Assembly (NCBI GenBank): GCA_035048815.1 | Contig: JAUCBN010000007.1 | Coordinates: forward strand, 5,091,501 to 5,155,500 | Length of the DNA: 64,000 nucleotides | Origin: Abelmoschus esculentus | Taxonomy: Eukaryota > Streptophyta > Magnoliopsida > Malvales > Malvaceae | Reading direction: 5' to 3' | In this document: positions 23,066-36,055 of the stretch, one piece after another | How positions within the stretch are numbered: the first letter of the stretch is position 1 | Layout of the letters: each line of letters starts with the position of its first letter | Program-made: the position numbers and the translations under genes | The notes under the pieces: model-generated | Told to the model about the DNA's origin: nothing | The model's input: only the letters and a program-made list of their open reading frames with translations | Databases searched by the model: none

Positions 23066-23870
23066 AGAAACTTAAAGGCAGAAATAGGATGTGCTTGAAA
23101 GATAGACTGAGAAAGTGAGAATAGTTTAGAGTTTCAATCAAATGCTTAATTTAGATACTCTTTGTCCCTAATTTGGATTTATTTGTGATGGACAACTCTT
23201 TGCAGTTTACCTATTAACTTCTGGCTTTCATTTCTACTTCATTCTCATGCTTCTGTTAGACGGCAAAAGTTAGCAAACTCCCAAAGCCGGTAAAAAAATT
23301 TAATTTTGACTCGATTTGATATATAAAAATTTATTTTTTATTTTATTCGATAAATTAGCATAAAAATTGAAAGAAAAAAATATGGAGACGGAATATTACA
23401 GTAATTATCACATTTCACATTTTTACTTGAAAAACATTACTCGACCAAATAGTTATAATAATTGTCCTTAAAATTTTAAAATAAAATTATAGTATTATAT
23501 TAGATCAAATTAGATATTTTAACCCTAAATCCAAACTTAACCTTATGTTATCTTTTATAAAATTCGATCAAAACTCAAATTCTAGAAAAATTCTATAAAT
23601 TCAAGTCAGAACGAAACTTACTAAAACGAAACTTACTAAATCCGGATCAAATAATTATCTTAATTAGAAGTACTATATAGTTCCCATTCCATTGCACATA
23701 ATTTCATGGGTCAAGACCAGAAAATTTTATGAAAACCGAACCCCTTAAAATCCCAAGTGACTCCTTTTAATTGATTTCCCTCCTTAAAAAATCCAATGTT
23801 TCCTCCTGCATCCTCCCGTCTTTTTGAATTTTAGATTTAAGCAGTTTCCGAAGCTTCAAGACCAAATTCA
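23066..23870. other. 3' UTR of the AT-hook-like gene and MED21 promoter
   Basis: The first 200 bp looks like 3' UTR. From 23290 to 23660 the DNA is AT-rich with repeated TAAAACGAAACTTACTAAA-type words (23617-23641), a short local duplication. The last 150 bp should contain the MED21 leader. No gene is seen. Confidence 0.45.
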
Positions 23871-23897
23871 TTGAAGTTAAGGTATCTGTTGAAGAAG

Positions 23898-24956
23898 ATG
23901 GACATCATCTCCCAATTACAAGAACAAGTGAACTCAATAGCAGCCCTAGCTTTTAACACTTTTGGTACACTGCAACGAGATGCTCCACCCGTTAGACTCT
24001 CCCCGAATTACCCAGAACCGCCTCCCAATCCGACAGAAGATCCAGCCAATCTCGCCGAACAACCTAAGCTCATGAGTGCCGCTCTTGTTAAGGCTGCTAA
24101 ACAGGTGAGAACTGGTATTTAATTTATCATTAGTTTGGGGAATCAATGATTAGATCTTACGCGGGAATGCTGTTAATTGTTGCTGGGATTTGTTTTCCCT
24201 CAGTTTGATGCATTGGTTGCTGCACTTCCGCCTTCGGAGGGAGGTGAAGAAGCTCAGCTTAGAAGGATTGCTGAACTCCAAGTAAATATAGGGTCCAGTT
24301 TATTAATTTTTTAAAGGAATTTAATAAGTATTTAATCCAAAAATTGGGAGTGTTAAAGCTTAATTTGTCAAATATTCAAACTACAGTGTACTCAAAGTGT
24401 GGTGAGGGCACGGCCCCTACCGTTCCATTAGTAGCTTCGTTCCTGTATGCAGTGATTTCTTTTTTGTTTACTTCATTTGTTGTCCAGGTTGAAAATGATG
24501 CTGTAGGCCAAGAACTTCAGAAGCAACTGGAGGCAGATGGTACTTTTTCCCATCCTTTGTTACATTCTTGTTATTCGAACTTGATTGTGAGAATGTCCGA
24601 TATCAGTACGAATTCTATATGGGTATCAAAGTCCTTGAAAGGTCTTATGTAAACACTTTGGTGCTTGTTCTCAAAGATGTGTCTGGGTCACATCGGGAAA
24701 CCAGACAATAGTTGCTGAGGTTTATTAGATTCTGGCGTTTGTGATGCATATGCAACAAGAATGTAAGCTCTGTGTCGGTTCATGGTTCTTACATATATCT
24801 TGGAAGATAACTGTGCACGTAACTCTGAAAAGACGAAAGTTTTAACTACCTTATGATGTTTACTTGTTTTTGTTTCCAGAGAAAGAATTGAAACAGGTTC
24901 AGGAGTTATTCAGTCAAGCAGCAGATAATTGTATGAACCTGAAGAAACCAGATTGA
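23898..24956 (+). CDS. MED21: Mediator complex subunit 21
   Basis: Four exons: 23898-24104, 24204-24281, 24488-24539, 24880-24956; 137 aa. MED21 is a middle-module subunit of Mediator that bridges transcription factors and RNA polymerase II; in plants it also interacts with the HUB1 histone ubiquitin ligase in defence. The N-terminus MDIISQLQEQVNSIAALAFN and the segment GTLQRDAPPVRLSPNYPEPP are diagnostic. The C-terminal half (GQELQKQLEADEKELKQVQE) is a coiled coil that pairs with MED7. The length equals the plant family. An in-frame ATG at 23871 would add nine residues (MKLRYLLKK), but the start at 23898 matches the conserved N-terminus. It converges tail-to-tail on ASPM, with 413 bp between stop codons. 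Confidence 0.96.
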
Positions 24957-25369
24957 AGTCCTTTATGTCTTCAATCCCTTGCATCTGAAGGTTTATTACC
25001 CACGGTTGTATAAAACTGTTCCATCTGGGCTTTGATTCTGCACTCGAGTTCAATCAAAGTAAATCTTTTATGTTGGTAAAAGAAGTATTTGCTATTAGAG
25101 TAAAGCAATGGTCGGATAAATTTTCATATCAATATAGTTAGTACCATGATGAGTACGATAAGTACGTACCGGTTTTAAGATAAACTGAAGCTATGCTTGA
25201 CCAGTTGCAGCTTTATTTACAGAGTGGGAGTGCATCTCTCACAATTCAAATCATTTTCATTGCAATGTATAGATTCTGAATCAGTTGCACACACACAAAC
25301 TTGCACATTTTTGAAACTGATCCAAGATTCTGAAAACAGACTATATCAACAATTGCAAACAGATTTTGA

Positions 25370-28300
25370 TTACTGGTTTCGATAACTATTTGTTATCAGT
25401 TTAAGCAGTTGGACTGCCTCCTTCAATCTTCTCTCTGTGCACTCTTTTAGGGCAACGGTACGAGGATTCCTGTTGATAAGGAACATAACATAAGTTCTGG
25501 GTCATAAATCAATTCACACTCCATGTGTTTGTTAAGAAAAATCTAACCTTTTTTCAATGTTTAATTTCCTAGTAAGATCTTCAACAAGATTGTGTAGCCT
25601 CTTCAAAAGAGCAGGCAACTTGTGTACAGCTTTCAGGCCTTTCGGATTTGAACACATCTTCTTCAAGATCTCGGAAGCAATAAAGTAACCTTCTTCCTTG
25701 TTCCTGGAAATATAAATCATAACTGAATCAGAAGCCAAACAATGTAAAGATGTACCAAAATCTTCAAGCGGGAAATAGAAAACCTGAGCATCTCCCAAAA
25801 GATTGTCTCTACTGCCGTAGAAGTGTTGATTAGCACTTCAGCCACATGCGGGTAACGAGCAAGGTTTCTGATTGTTGAGAGTGCATGCTTTAGAACTTCC
25901 TGATCGGGGATGCTTCGACTGGCTGAGCGAATCTGTTTTAGTAGAATGACGATTGCACCCGCAGCCACAAGTTCTTCACAGCATTTCAAAGAATGGGCCG
26001 TTGCCATGTCTGCAATTTAGTTGTTGTCAGTACGTAGATTCCAATCTCTTTTTACCATATCAAACTCATTACTTGGGGTCTTTACATGGATCATATTATT
26101 CCATTGTCTGAATTCTCAAAAACATTGTACATGATTTAACATTTTCATCATTGTTCCCAAGTATCTGTGTCGGTGTGGAACACATCCTCGGATATACTAA
26201 GTATGCACTTTGTAGAATACAGCATGCTCACTTACCTAAGGTCTCACAGTGGTGAAGAATGCCACTGACACTTTTCATGCTTAGTAGTTCTGAAAGTGCT
26301 GACAAAAGCCTGTTAATAATACGCTTGCTATTGTCGACATTCTTAGCAGACTTCTGCATTCTCAAGCGCAAATCCTTTAGCTGTGCTTTCGATTCTTTCC
26401 GAGCAACATAACCTTTCCAATATGACTATCGGATTTTACAAGGGAAAAATATTAAAATAAATTTACTTAAAATTGGGCAGATATGCAAGTGAACAATCAA
26501 TGCAGTATTAAGAACATTAGCTAAAGGAAGAGGGTTTAACCAAATGCAATGGTTATCTGAAATTCCAAACAACATATCAGTTGGACCATCAAATCAAGGC
26601 AACTTAGGGAAATAAGGAAACACCGTAACATTATCAATTATGGATAAAACAACTTACTTGGATCATGACAATAAGATACTTGTATCTCCAAGCTTTCCTC
26701 CTCGCTATCCATCCACGCACATAAGATTGAATGATGATAGCTGATCTGTTGACATTTTCACATTGTTGAGAAGCCCTTAAACATTTTCGCCGCTGGAAAT
26801 TGCTTTGGATTTTTATTATTGCTTGCTGCTTCTTCATAAAACTTCTTCTCAACCGCCAAGCACGGAACTGACTTTGAATTTTGGTTGCAGCTAATGCTTG
26901 ATTTTGAAGAGATCTACAGGCAAATTCCTTCCTAGCAATCTGAAAGGCCTTATAGCATTTCAGTCGTCGAACATTACTTTGAATTTTTATCATTGCTTGT
27001 TTCTTCTGCGTGAAACTTCTTCTTAACTGCCAAGCACGGAAATGACTCTGAATTTTGGTAGCAGCTAATATCCGATTTTGAAGGGATTTACAGACAAATT
27101 CCTTCCTAGCAATCTGAAATGCCCTCCAACATTTCAGTCGTCGGAAATTACTTTGAATTTTTATTATTGCTTGCTTCTGCGTCATAAACCTCCTCCTTAA
27201 CCTCCTACACCGAAAACAGCTCTGAATTTTAGTTGCAGCAAAAGTTCGTTTGGATTGAGATCTGTGAAGAAAATTCATCCATGCAATTTGAATCCTGGTA
27301 GCGGCTTCTAAATCATTATTACGTAGATCTTTCACTTGGCACTTAAGATGTGGATTCTCAATATGAGCATGTCCAAGAATGTTTTGTGACCTCACCATCC
27401 AACCACGAACATATTTCTGAATTACAATGGCAGCATTGATTAGGTTCCGATGGGATACATCCCGTCTTTGAGAGATATAAATCCTTGCAGCTTTCTGTAT
27501 GAGCAACACTGATCTTCTTAAATTAACAAAACTGTGTCTCTCAACAAGACACCTTACAACTCTCTTGAGTTCTTCTGGCAAAGCAAAGATAAAAAAATGA
27601 AGTGAAAAAAAAGAAATGTAAAATGCATATGACCAAAATGCTTACAAGAACTACCAGATGGAAATTCCTGAACACTGGCAAAATTGAATTTGTTGAGTTC
27701 TGTATTTTTCTTTACAGTCAACCACACACGTATAACAGATTGGATTGAGCAGATTGCTTTCATCATCTTCAGAAAATTGCGACGCTCTATCAATCGCCTA
27801 AAACGAGACTGTATGAATATTGCAGCATTTTCTGAAGCATTATGCAGGAGCGGCAAGGTTAGAAAAAGAATATTACTTACTGCTGAAATGCTATTCATCA
27901 TGAATGCAAACGACAGTCGAAAGGTAAAAGAGTCAAAAATACCATAGCAAGTTTGAGCAAGCCATAAAATCAAGACAACCTTAGAGAAATGCATATTTTT
28001 TCAAGTATAGTTTCAGAACCAAGTGATTTGAATTCGCTGTTAACAGATTTCCCATGAGAACTTGGAATAACAAGAACGTGGCAACGATCACCAGATATCA
28101 AAACTAAATAGCCTAAGAAGAAAAATCAACTAAATAATACTTAGTGTTGAAAATACAGCAAAACTAACCTCTTAAAATGTCAGAGCTTGTGTTCTGAGCT
28201 GGAGAACTATTGGAAGCAGAAGCAGCAGGTCTTACAGAACTCTTGTAGTTTTCTTCTGTCATATCTCGCCACCAAGCCTGAATGGCCTTGAACTTTTTAG

Positions 28301-31300
28301 CAGCATCTGCGTGAATGAAATGTAAGAGGAAGTGAAAAAAGACTAGATTTTAGTGCCCGATTCCGAAGGCTTGAACATTTAATGTAATGGAAAATGCAAA
28401 AAATGCAAAAAAATTCCCATGATAATTTGATTTAACATTTTTAAGTGTTTTTCTAGTGTGAGACATAGAAGGGGAAAATTATTTTTGTTCATAAATATAT
28501 GGATATCTGTCCATAACCATGCATCATTCTATTTTCCTACTTTAAAATAGTGGGTTTAGGGAAATAGGTGTAAGATGTATTTTTATGGTTTATGGTTTAG
28601 GATGTGAAAATTAGAGTTAGGGTTTAAAATTTAATTTTTAAGTGTGAGACATAGAAGGGGGCATGATTAGGGGAAAAGGATTTTTGTTCACAAATATATG
28701 AATGGAAATCGTCAGCCACTAACCATGCTTCCTATGTCCCACTTTAAAACAATGGGTTTAGTGCTCATGGTTAGAGTTTAGGGAATTAGGTGTGGTGCAT
28801 ATTTTTTAGGGTATAAGATTTAGGACGTAGAAATCAAGGTTAGCATTTTAAGTGTATTTTAGTGTGAGACATAGAAGGGGTCATGGCTGGTTGGGGAATA
28901 AGATCTTTGTCCACTGTATATACATGCAAATGCACACCACACAAACAGTGATATAAAAATAAGAAATGGTGTGTACATTACTAACATTAAAAGCCACGTT
29001 TTACAAAATGAATTAAAGGATCAAACCAAATAATGCTGTGAATTGACAAGAGAAACATAGCATGAAATTATGAAGTATATAGATCATAGTCCATAGAACA
29101 AAAAGGGGCTTCATGATTTGTTCACGTAAACAATAGAGGAAGTTTGACAGATCCTACAAAAAAGGCCATAACACCAGTTGTCAAGGATTAATTAACATCT
29201 ATTTCTTTCTCTCTTTCTTTTTTTGGGGGGACCCATAACAAAGATGATGGAATCCATGAAGTGTACCAACTATAATAAATTCATAGCTAAATCATATTTC
29301 TTCTGTATGAACAAACTGCAGACAATTCTAGCTTATTTTCCAGTTTCCCCAAGAAGCTAGATTCAATGAGAATTATTCATATACACTCCCAGTTTCATGC
29401 TTTTTTGTGGGATGTGATTGTGTTTGGCCTTTGATTTGCACAATTCAACCACATAACTGCTTATACAATCAAAACAAATCTATATGACATGCATACCTTC
29501 AGTGATATCAATGTCTCTTTCCTTTGGCACAACAGCTTGAGAACTTGTGGACTGTCTTCGAGTCAATGAATGCCTCCTTTCTAGGTTTTGACAATTGCAA
29601 CCCAGTAGTTTATGGAAATTCAACTGATACTGGCAAAAGATACAAGAATTCTTGAACCGTTTGCAGCTATGAAAAATCAAATGTTTTATAAAACAACCTC
29701 TGAGAGACTGAGATCACGCATTACCACATTTTTCTTGACAACAAGCTGGGACAACAGGAAAACGAGCAAAATTACCACACTCTGATCACTGACTGCACCA
29801 TTATGCTCAAGTAAGTCACTTATTTGCAGAATCTGTACAACACAGCAGGCAAAGAGTAAGATGTATAATGAAATTGTATTTTGGAGAATAAATATATGCT
29901 AAAAGACTAAACTTCATTGTCTAATTAATAACATGCACAATGACCATTTAAATCATAATTTATCATTTAACACTATTTTGCTTCCCCTCAAAAATTAGAT
30001 TTTAAAAACATTAGCAGCATCTCTCAAAATCTCACTTTACATCGGTTATACTATTTTTAAAATAAATCAGAAATATAAAGTAAATAGTACATAGTCAATT
30101 ACTAAGCATTAAACAGAACACTACCTCAGGAAAATTTCCCAATAGTGTTATCAGTTTCTGTGATAACATAAAATTGTGAACTGCATCTGTGTAATCTGTA
30201 GCAGACATGATTGATTCTTCTCCTCTTGGGTCATGAGAATCCTGTTAAGACATAACAATAAGATGTAATACATATGACTGTAGAAAAGAATGAATACATG
30301 GGGCCAGAGAATTTGTACCACCTTGTTATAATAAGAACATGATAGTTCTTTGCGGAAATAATAATCAAGCAAGCACCATATGGCTTTTCCATTAACCAGT
30401 GAAGAAAAGCTGTCAATCTTAAGATCATACTTCTCACAAATTGCCTACAAACATTCATCTATATTGTTATTAACTGCAATGAAAGGAATGAAGATGCAAT
30501 TTAAATGAGTAAACATGCATAAAAAGAAAATTCCCCAGGCACAACTATTGATTAACAAGTATAGCAGAAGAAAAGACATAATAAATAAAAGGTGGGGGAG
30601 AAGAAAAAGCAATGCTGCTATGAAATAACAGAATACCTGAATCCAATTTAACAACATTCCCATAAGAGTGGAACTGAATACATTAGAGTTATCCTGTAGT
30701 AAGCATAGAAAATGAAACTGAGATTATGGACGTTAGGAAACCTTAATATACAAAAGATATAAACATTAAAAACAGGAACTTAGCCTAGCTTTTTTCTTAC
30801 TTAAGCATAAAACTAGTTGCTATACTTCCTACATGCACTTTTTCTGTAATGAATAGGAAAACTCAATTATCCAGTTTTCCCTGTTCCCTACCTCCCCCAC
30901 TTGTCACCCCCATTTTCACAAGAACTCAAACGAAAGTCTGAGGCATACCATATTAAAGCCACCTATTTTGGATATTTCATCAGCAATAGTTGTTTTATCA
31001 ATCAGAAGAGGCAGCTGCAAGTTCAATGAAAACAGAAGTGAGAGATAAAGGATTGATATTTGCAAAATTTCTAAAAAACCATGAACTTCTATAAATTTCA
31101 GACAAAGATAAAATCAGCAGACCTGTAAGTGAACAAATATATTCCACAGCAAGGATACAGTGAATTCCTTATCTCCACTAGCAACATTATCTCCTGTAAT
31201 CTTCAATCCATCTTCATTACATAGCATGACACCAGCCTGTTCCAAATATTGCAGGGCAACACCACAATTGGCCAAATTCTTTTTTTGCGTGTCTGAAGGA

Positions 31301-33206
31301 ACTACTATTTTCTGCTAATGCAACAGACAGCTAAGTTAAATTACATTCCATGCGCCGCTAAAAAATAACTAATCCATCCCAAATCCCAATGTTTCAATTT
31401 AGAATACAATATAAATACCAACCATGAGGATAGAGGGGTCATGTCGCAAAAGTTGAATTAATCTACATAGCCTCACCCCATCTTGAAAATCCAAGAATAA
31501 ATCTGATATGCTGAAGTCAAACTCAACCAGGGCAGACTGCATCAAGGTAAAGTTTGGAGGTTAAAAAGAAGAAGAAAAGGAGCTGAACTTATAATTCCAT
31601 ACTTCCAAGATGATATATAGAGTTAATGTATAATCATCAGCATAAAGTGCCACAAAATTAAGTTGCGAGATTAGAGATTAGTATTAAACGATACAAGTGG
31701 TGTATGCATATGCACCCACAAGCACATTATATATGAACTAAACGTAAACCACCACATACCTGCTGATGAGAGACTTTGTACCCTACAACCACTAGATGTG
31801 CTAGAAGATTACCTTCTCCATGCATAACGTCCGATGATAAAAAATCTAGTTTTATGTCATAAACAAGAACAAAGTTAGCCCAAAAAATAGCACATATATC
31901 TTTAATTGCCCAACAAAAACATTCAAGCAAGGAGGTATACAATTACCATTTAGAAGTTGACGACTTGATTTTATACTAGATGAAACTGTGAATAGAAGAG
32001 GAGAACCTCCATCCATTCCATCAATACCATACTTAAGAGGAAGACTGGTCTGAGATTTTGCTTGATCTAGGATAAGTACAAGCAACAAAATCCTCTTCAA
32101 TATAACACTCCCCAAATTCTCATAGTATCCCGGTCTGTACAAGCCTTCAACCTTCTTGTTATAAGCATAAGCCTTGGCAAGTCCAGGGTTGGAGAAAAAC
32201 TGTTTTTCTATAACCATCTTCAAAAACGAAATATCTTGCACAGAACTATCATCTCCATCAGATGATAACAGGGAATCACCGCCAAAAATAATATACAACC
32301 CGATTCGGAGCCAAATTGAGTTGTAAGACATAAGAATTTTACAGGCATTTTCCTTCATTCCAACATCAGTCACTATAGGACAATGTGACTTCATTTTTAA
32401 CCTCCCTTCATCTATATTCTGAAATTTAAGTAACAACAATAAGACTTCAATGCTATCATTAACTAATTAAAATATAGTTTTAAAATGAGTAAACTATCAG
32501 TAATTTAAAACTACCATTCGCACAAAGAAAACGAAAAGGAAGACAAAAATTAGAGAAGTGAAACCTTAACAACTTGAGTCATGGCATTGAAAATCTCCTT
32601 ACAACTCCCCAAGCTCAAATAAATCCGCATCCGCTGCTTCAAATCATCGAAACTACAAACTTCCTTCAACGAAGACCTCAAAATGGAATAGTTCGAGCTC
32701 GAAATATCCACGGCTACATTCTCCTCCGATCCATCCCCTCTCCACCACAACTCCCTCATCCGTTTCGGGCTTCTCCAGGAACTATCCACTCGAACAACAT
32801 TCCTATCATCACGTCCATTGATGGACAGATCACACCCGCAAGACTTAGGGTTCTGGAAGAGGAAATTTAACCAAACGGTAAGAGATTTGGACAATGACTT
32901 GAGCGACTGTTCTTTCTTGAGCTGCTCTTTCCTAGCCGACTGAGATTGCTGTAGCTCGAAGGCTTTGAACTTGATAGCGGCAGCAGAGGCTTTGGATCTG
33001 GAGCGAGAAGAGGAAGGCGCAAAGGAAGGTCGAGAGCGGTGACGAAACGTGGATGAAGTCCTCGGGGTTTGTTTGGAAGCAGTGAAGTACTGAGGACAGG
33101 GGGAGTGAAAAACGGGAGGCTTTGAAGGGCGTTTTGGGGTTTTGAAATTGGAGATGTCTTTGAAAAGTAAAGAAGAAGATGACGACGAAAAATGTTCTTC
33201 CTCCAT
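25370..33206 (-). CDS. ASPM: ASPM homologue: calponin-homology and IQ-repeat spindle protein
   Basis: Eighteen coding exons, from 5' to 3': 33206-32565, 32418-31947, 31845-31760, 31536-31423, 31311-31123, 31014-30949, 30693-30637, 30444-30322, 30241-30125, 29832-29725, 29629-29497, 28306-28169, 27831-27655, 27574-26658, 26425-26236, 26009-25784, 25703-25548, 25469-25370. All phases agree and give 1336 aa. Domains: a basic, Ser/Pro-rich N-terminus (FKTPKRPSKPP) that may bind microtubules; an ASPM-type calponin-homology region at about 375-525 (DLFLDFQDGVRLCRLIQLL, TVSLLWNIFVHLQ); about 13 IQ motifs at 755-1130 (AATKIQSCFRCRRLRRR, AIIKIQSNFRRLKC); and an ARM/HEAT-like C-terminus. IQ motifs bind calmodulin, and animal ASPM focuses spindle poles; the plant role in acentrosomal spindles is inferred. 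The plant protein is much shorter than human ASPM. The exon 13 acceptor could also lie about 47 bp upstream in frame. Confidence 0.94.
26770..27170 (-). repeat. 174-nt in-frame tandem duplication of paired IQ motifs in ASPM exon 14
   Basis: The segments starting AIIKIQSNFRRLKC (27170), AMIKIQSNVRRLKC (26996) and AIIKIQSNFQRRKC (26822) are exactly 174 nt apart, i.e. 58 codons. Each unit carries two IQ motifs (IIKIQSNFRR and ATKIQSHFRAW) and the linker FQIARKEF(V/A)C(K/R)SLQN. Two complete units and a partial third are visible. Confidence 0.9.
28455..28930. repeat. Degenerate direct repeats in ASPM intron 11
   Basis: The word AGTGTGAGACATAGAAGGGG recurs at 28455, 28641 and 28861, each followed by related sequence (TTTTTGTTCA(T/C)AAATATATG; GGGTTTAG; AATTAGGTGT). 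Spacing is about 186 and 220 bp. These look like two full copies and one partial copy of a tandem or nested element within the 1.2-kb intron. Confidence 0.75.
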
Positions 33207-33490
33207 ATTGGCTTAAATTTGATCGAAAGCTTCGATTTTCAGTGAACTAGTTGGAAGATTTTGCAGCGGTAGAGAGTTGAGACAGTGAGCGGTGAAGAAG
33301 AGAAAGTGAGGTTTCGTAATTTGAATTTGAAAATCGAAGAGCCAGCCAGTGGCGCTTCTAACGTTACGATGAAGTCGGGTGATTAGACACGTGTGGAAGC
33401 CGGTTAGAAGTTTGCATCGACGGGATGTCTTTTTTGTTCTTTTCTTTATTCAATGATTGTTAAATAATCTATTAATTATTAAAAATAATA
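33207..33490. other. ASPM promoter and leader
   Basis: Immediately upstream of the ASPM ATG (33206, minus strand) lies a purine/pyrimidine-biased leader (33230-33330). The plus-strand tRNA-Trp gene begins at 33491, only 285 bp from the ASPM start codon, so the ASPM promoter must share or adjoin the tRNA's upstream DNA. ASPM is cell-cycle regulated in other species; I cannot confirm MSA-type elements here. Confidence 0.5.
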
Positions 33491-33562
33491 GAATCCGTGG
33501 CGCAATGGTAGCGCGTCTGACTCCAGATCAGAAGGTTGCGTGTTCGATTCACGTCGGGTTCA
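33491..33562 (+). tRNA. tRNA-Trp (anticodon CCA)
   Basis: The acceptor GAATCCG (33491-33497) pairs with CGGGTTC (33555-33561), with one T-G wobble, plus discriminator A at 33562. The anticodon stem TCTGA/TCAGA (33516-33520 / 33528-33532) encloses CTCCAGA with anticodon CCA at 33523-33525. The A-box (TGGCGCAATGG) and B-box (GTTCGATTC) are intact. No intron. A T6 run at about 33584-33589 is a likely Pol III terminator. Confidence 0.96.
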
Positions 33563-33924
33563 AAATCCCGTTAATTCCAGGTCCTTTTTTCTTCATTCAA
33601 CACTTCAAAAAGTTTACCCCCCTTCCATATATACTCTGATAGAAGCATTTTCATGTTTGACCCAAAACTCAGCATAATGCAAACCATCCACATTGAAAAC
33701 TTGCCATAGTTACAGCTTCAAGTTTACTCGAAAAGCATGGGTTTGCCAAACACTTTTTTTTTATAACAAGACGATACAGGACATTTATAAGCAACCAATA
33801 AGCTCCTTGGGCTCATGAACTATTCCTTTTTCCCCATCTACGGCTCTATATATGCTCACACAATGGTTGGTTCTAGAACTGACACAAATCGTCAATTGTC
33901 TTTGTGTTGCACTAAGAATTCGAC
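33563..33924. other. Spacer containing the CLS 3' UTR
   Basis: Contains the tRNA-Trp terminator and, on the minus strand, the probable cardiolipin-synthase 3' UTR down to about 33640. No other gene. A frame extending over 33785-34018 is the CLS last exon read in a different phase. Confidence 0.5.
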
Positions 33925-36055
33925 CTAAGGCTTTTTTGACATCAACCCCGGTCTCTTTCTCATGTGCTGTGCTCCGTATGCAAAGGTAGATCCTACTGTT
34001 GTTGCAGCCACTAACCAACTGTTGACATGTTGTGGAATATAAGCTTCTGTGACTTGTGACTTATTCTTGATCTAATCAGAAAAGGGTTGGTTAGCTTACC
34101 TCAAGTATGTGATGCATGATTGAGTTTCTGGTGTTCCGAACTCAGGTTGTAGGAGAGCTAAGGCAACTAAAATCAGCTGGAAAACTGTGTTAACCTGCAG
34201 AAATTTGAAGAAACAAAACAGACATGAAAATTTTAACTGTTTTCACAAGCGAGTTCAGGATTTTCAGAATTCAGTAGAGATTGTCCATGTCTTGCCATTA
34301 TATTTTACTCGTTCTCACCGACACCTATAGTGTTAAAATGCTAAAGAATTGCATAATACATTGCTAACTAATACCATTGGGGAAAGAAACGATGATACTT
34401 ACTTTGCTTATAAAGAGAGGCTCAACCTTTTGTGGACTAGTCCCATCAAGATTGACAAAATCTAGCCAACTTTTCCACTGAATCAAAGACAACCCAACAA
34501 TGAAATCATGATTTAGAACACTGGTTACCAAAGTTAGCCAAGCAATTCAAGAATCGGAGGAAAAACATGAGCTAATAAAGTTCAAGTCAAGCACTTCACC
34601 TGCCAACCCAAGCTACTAGCTCTTTGGTACATTGCACCACCAATAAGGGCAACATCTCGCAAGACAACAAGCCCAACAAGTCCAGCTTTAAAGCACAGAA
34701 AACTGATTTAGATAGGCATCACCAGGCATTTGTGGATAATACAGTACCTCTATGCATGTAAAATTTAAAAATCAAATAGCATAAACAGATAACTACAGCT
34801 CTAAACATCCGCAATCCCATGTATAAATATAGGCATCAGTATGACAAATTCAAATTATCCTTGTTACACGTAAGCAAATAAACTACGAGAAACTAGTACA
34901 TATCTCAAACATCTAGTCCTGCTACAAAAATTTTCAGCATTAAACAGAGGAAAGCTCATGTATTTGCAAGATGGCACGCTTGTTTATGAAAGTAAGGAAA
35001 GCGAGACAGTATTGATTAAAACAAGTCAAGTCCTCAACATCTCAACTACCATCAATAACCAGAAAACTGAAGATGATCTAAACAAATGCGGATTGAAACT
35101 TACAGTGCAAAAGATTGCCGTGTACCATCGACAAAGCAACACATCCAATAAGAACCTATATCAACAAAATCAAAGATAAACTTGTCAAATGAAAACTCAC
35201 AGGAAAACTCACAAGAACCTATAAAGAAGTGGCATTAGTCATTTACCTTGTCAGCTAGAGGATCCAGATAAGAACCCACTACTGAATTGATCTTCATCTT
35301 TCTAGCTACATATCCATCCAACTAGGGGGGACAATAGAAAAGATGAGAGAAACTTAAAATTCTCATTATTTTTTTCCAAAAAAGGAAAAATTACTCAGTT
35401 CTCATCGATACATGAAAAATGCCAGAGAATCCATACCCAATCAGTTGCACCAGAGATGGCTAATCCCACAAATGCAAGACCATACATTTCGCTTACAATC
35501 ATCCTAAAATCAACTCATGGAATTAATAACTGCAAAAATCAATTAAAAAAATGACATTAAAACTTACCACCCAAGCACAGGACCAGAAACCAATCTACTC
35601 ATTGAAATTAAATTAGGCAAATTCACAAAACTATCAGCCACAGCTTCCCTTTCCTTAGCATTTCGCCTCTCGGTTTCCACTCGATCCAACACAATCGGGT
35701 CTGATAAGACCGACCCAAATCGTAGCTTGACTGGAAATTTAGCTCCCCCGCCTTTGATCAAGTCAAGATTCAACGCTTGGACTTTTCTTAAAACGGTGAC
35801 GTTTCCCCAAAACGGAGTGGCCGATTGAGAGAGCTTCCACGGAGGGGAAGAGAGGAAAAGAGGTCCATTGAAGGGAGCGATACATTTAGAAAGCGATGGA
35901 GAAAATGGCGAGACTCTGCTGTGAAAGAGAGGAGATGATAGGGGTGGAATTACATAAGTCGAAGTACTTGAATTCGACGATGACGCGGTCAAAAAGGTTC
36001 GGGCTTTGTTAGGGTTTTTGGTGATTAGGGTTTGCAGAGATCTGTAAATCCCCAT
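33925..36055 (-). CDS. CLS: Cardiolipin synthase (CDP-DAG type), mitochondrial
   Basis: Eight exons, 5' to 3': 36055-35568, 35503-35437, 35321-35247, 35155-35104, 34685-34600, 34477-34403, 34194-34100, 34018-33925; 343 aa, the family length. CLS condenses CDP-diacylglycerol with phosphatidylglycerol to make cardiolipin in the inner mitochondrial membrane. Exon 1 encodes a long Ser/Pro-rich presequence. The CDP-alcohol phosphatidyltransferase signature is complete across exons 2-3: Asp184-x2-Asp187-Gly-x2-Ala-Arg192, then eight residues, Gly201-x3-Asp205-x3-Asp209 (DWLDGYVARK ... GSYLDPLADK). Further hydrophobic helices follow (LVGLVVLRDVALIGGA; TVFQLILVALALLQPEFG). The C-terminus (AYGAQHMRKRP) matches the plant family. 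The closest known enzyme is Arabidopsis At4g04870. No disrupted residue was seen. Confidence 0.96.
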
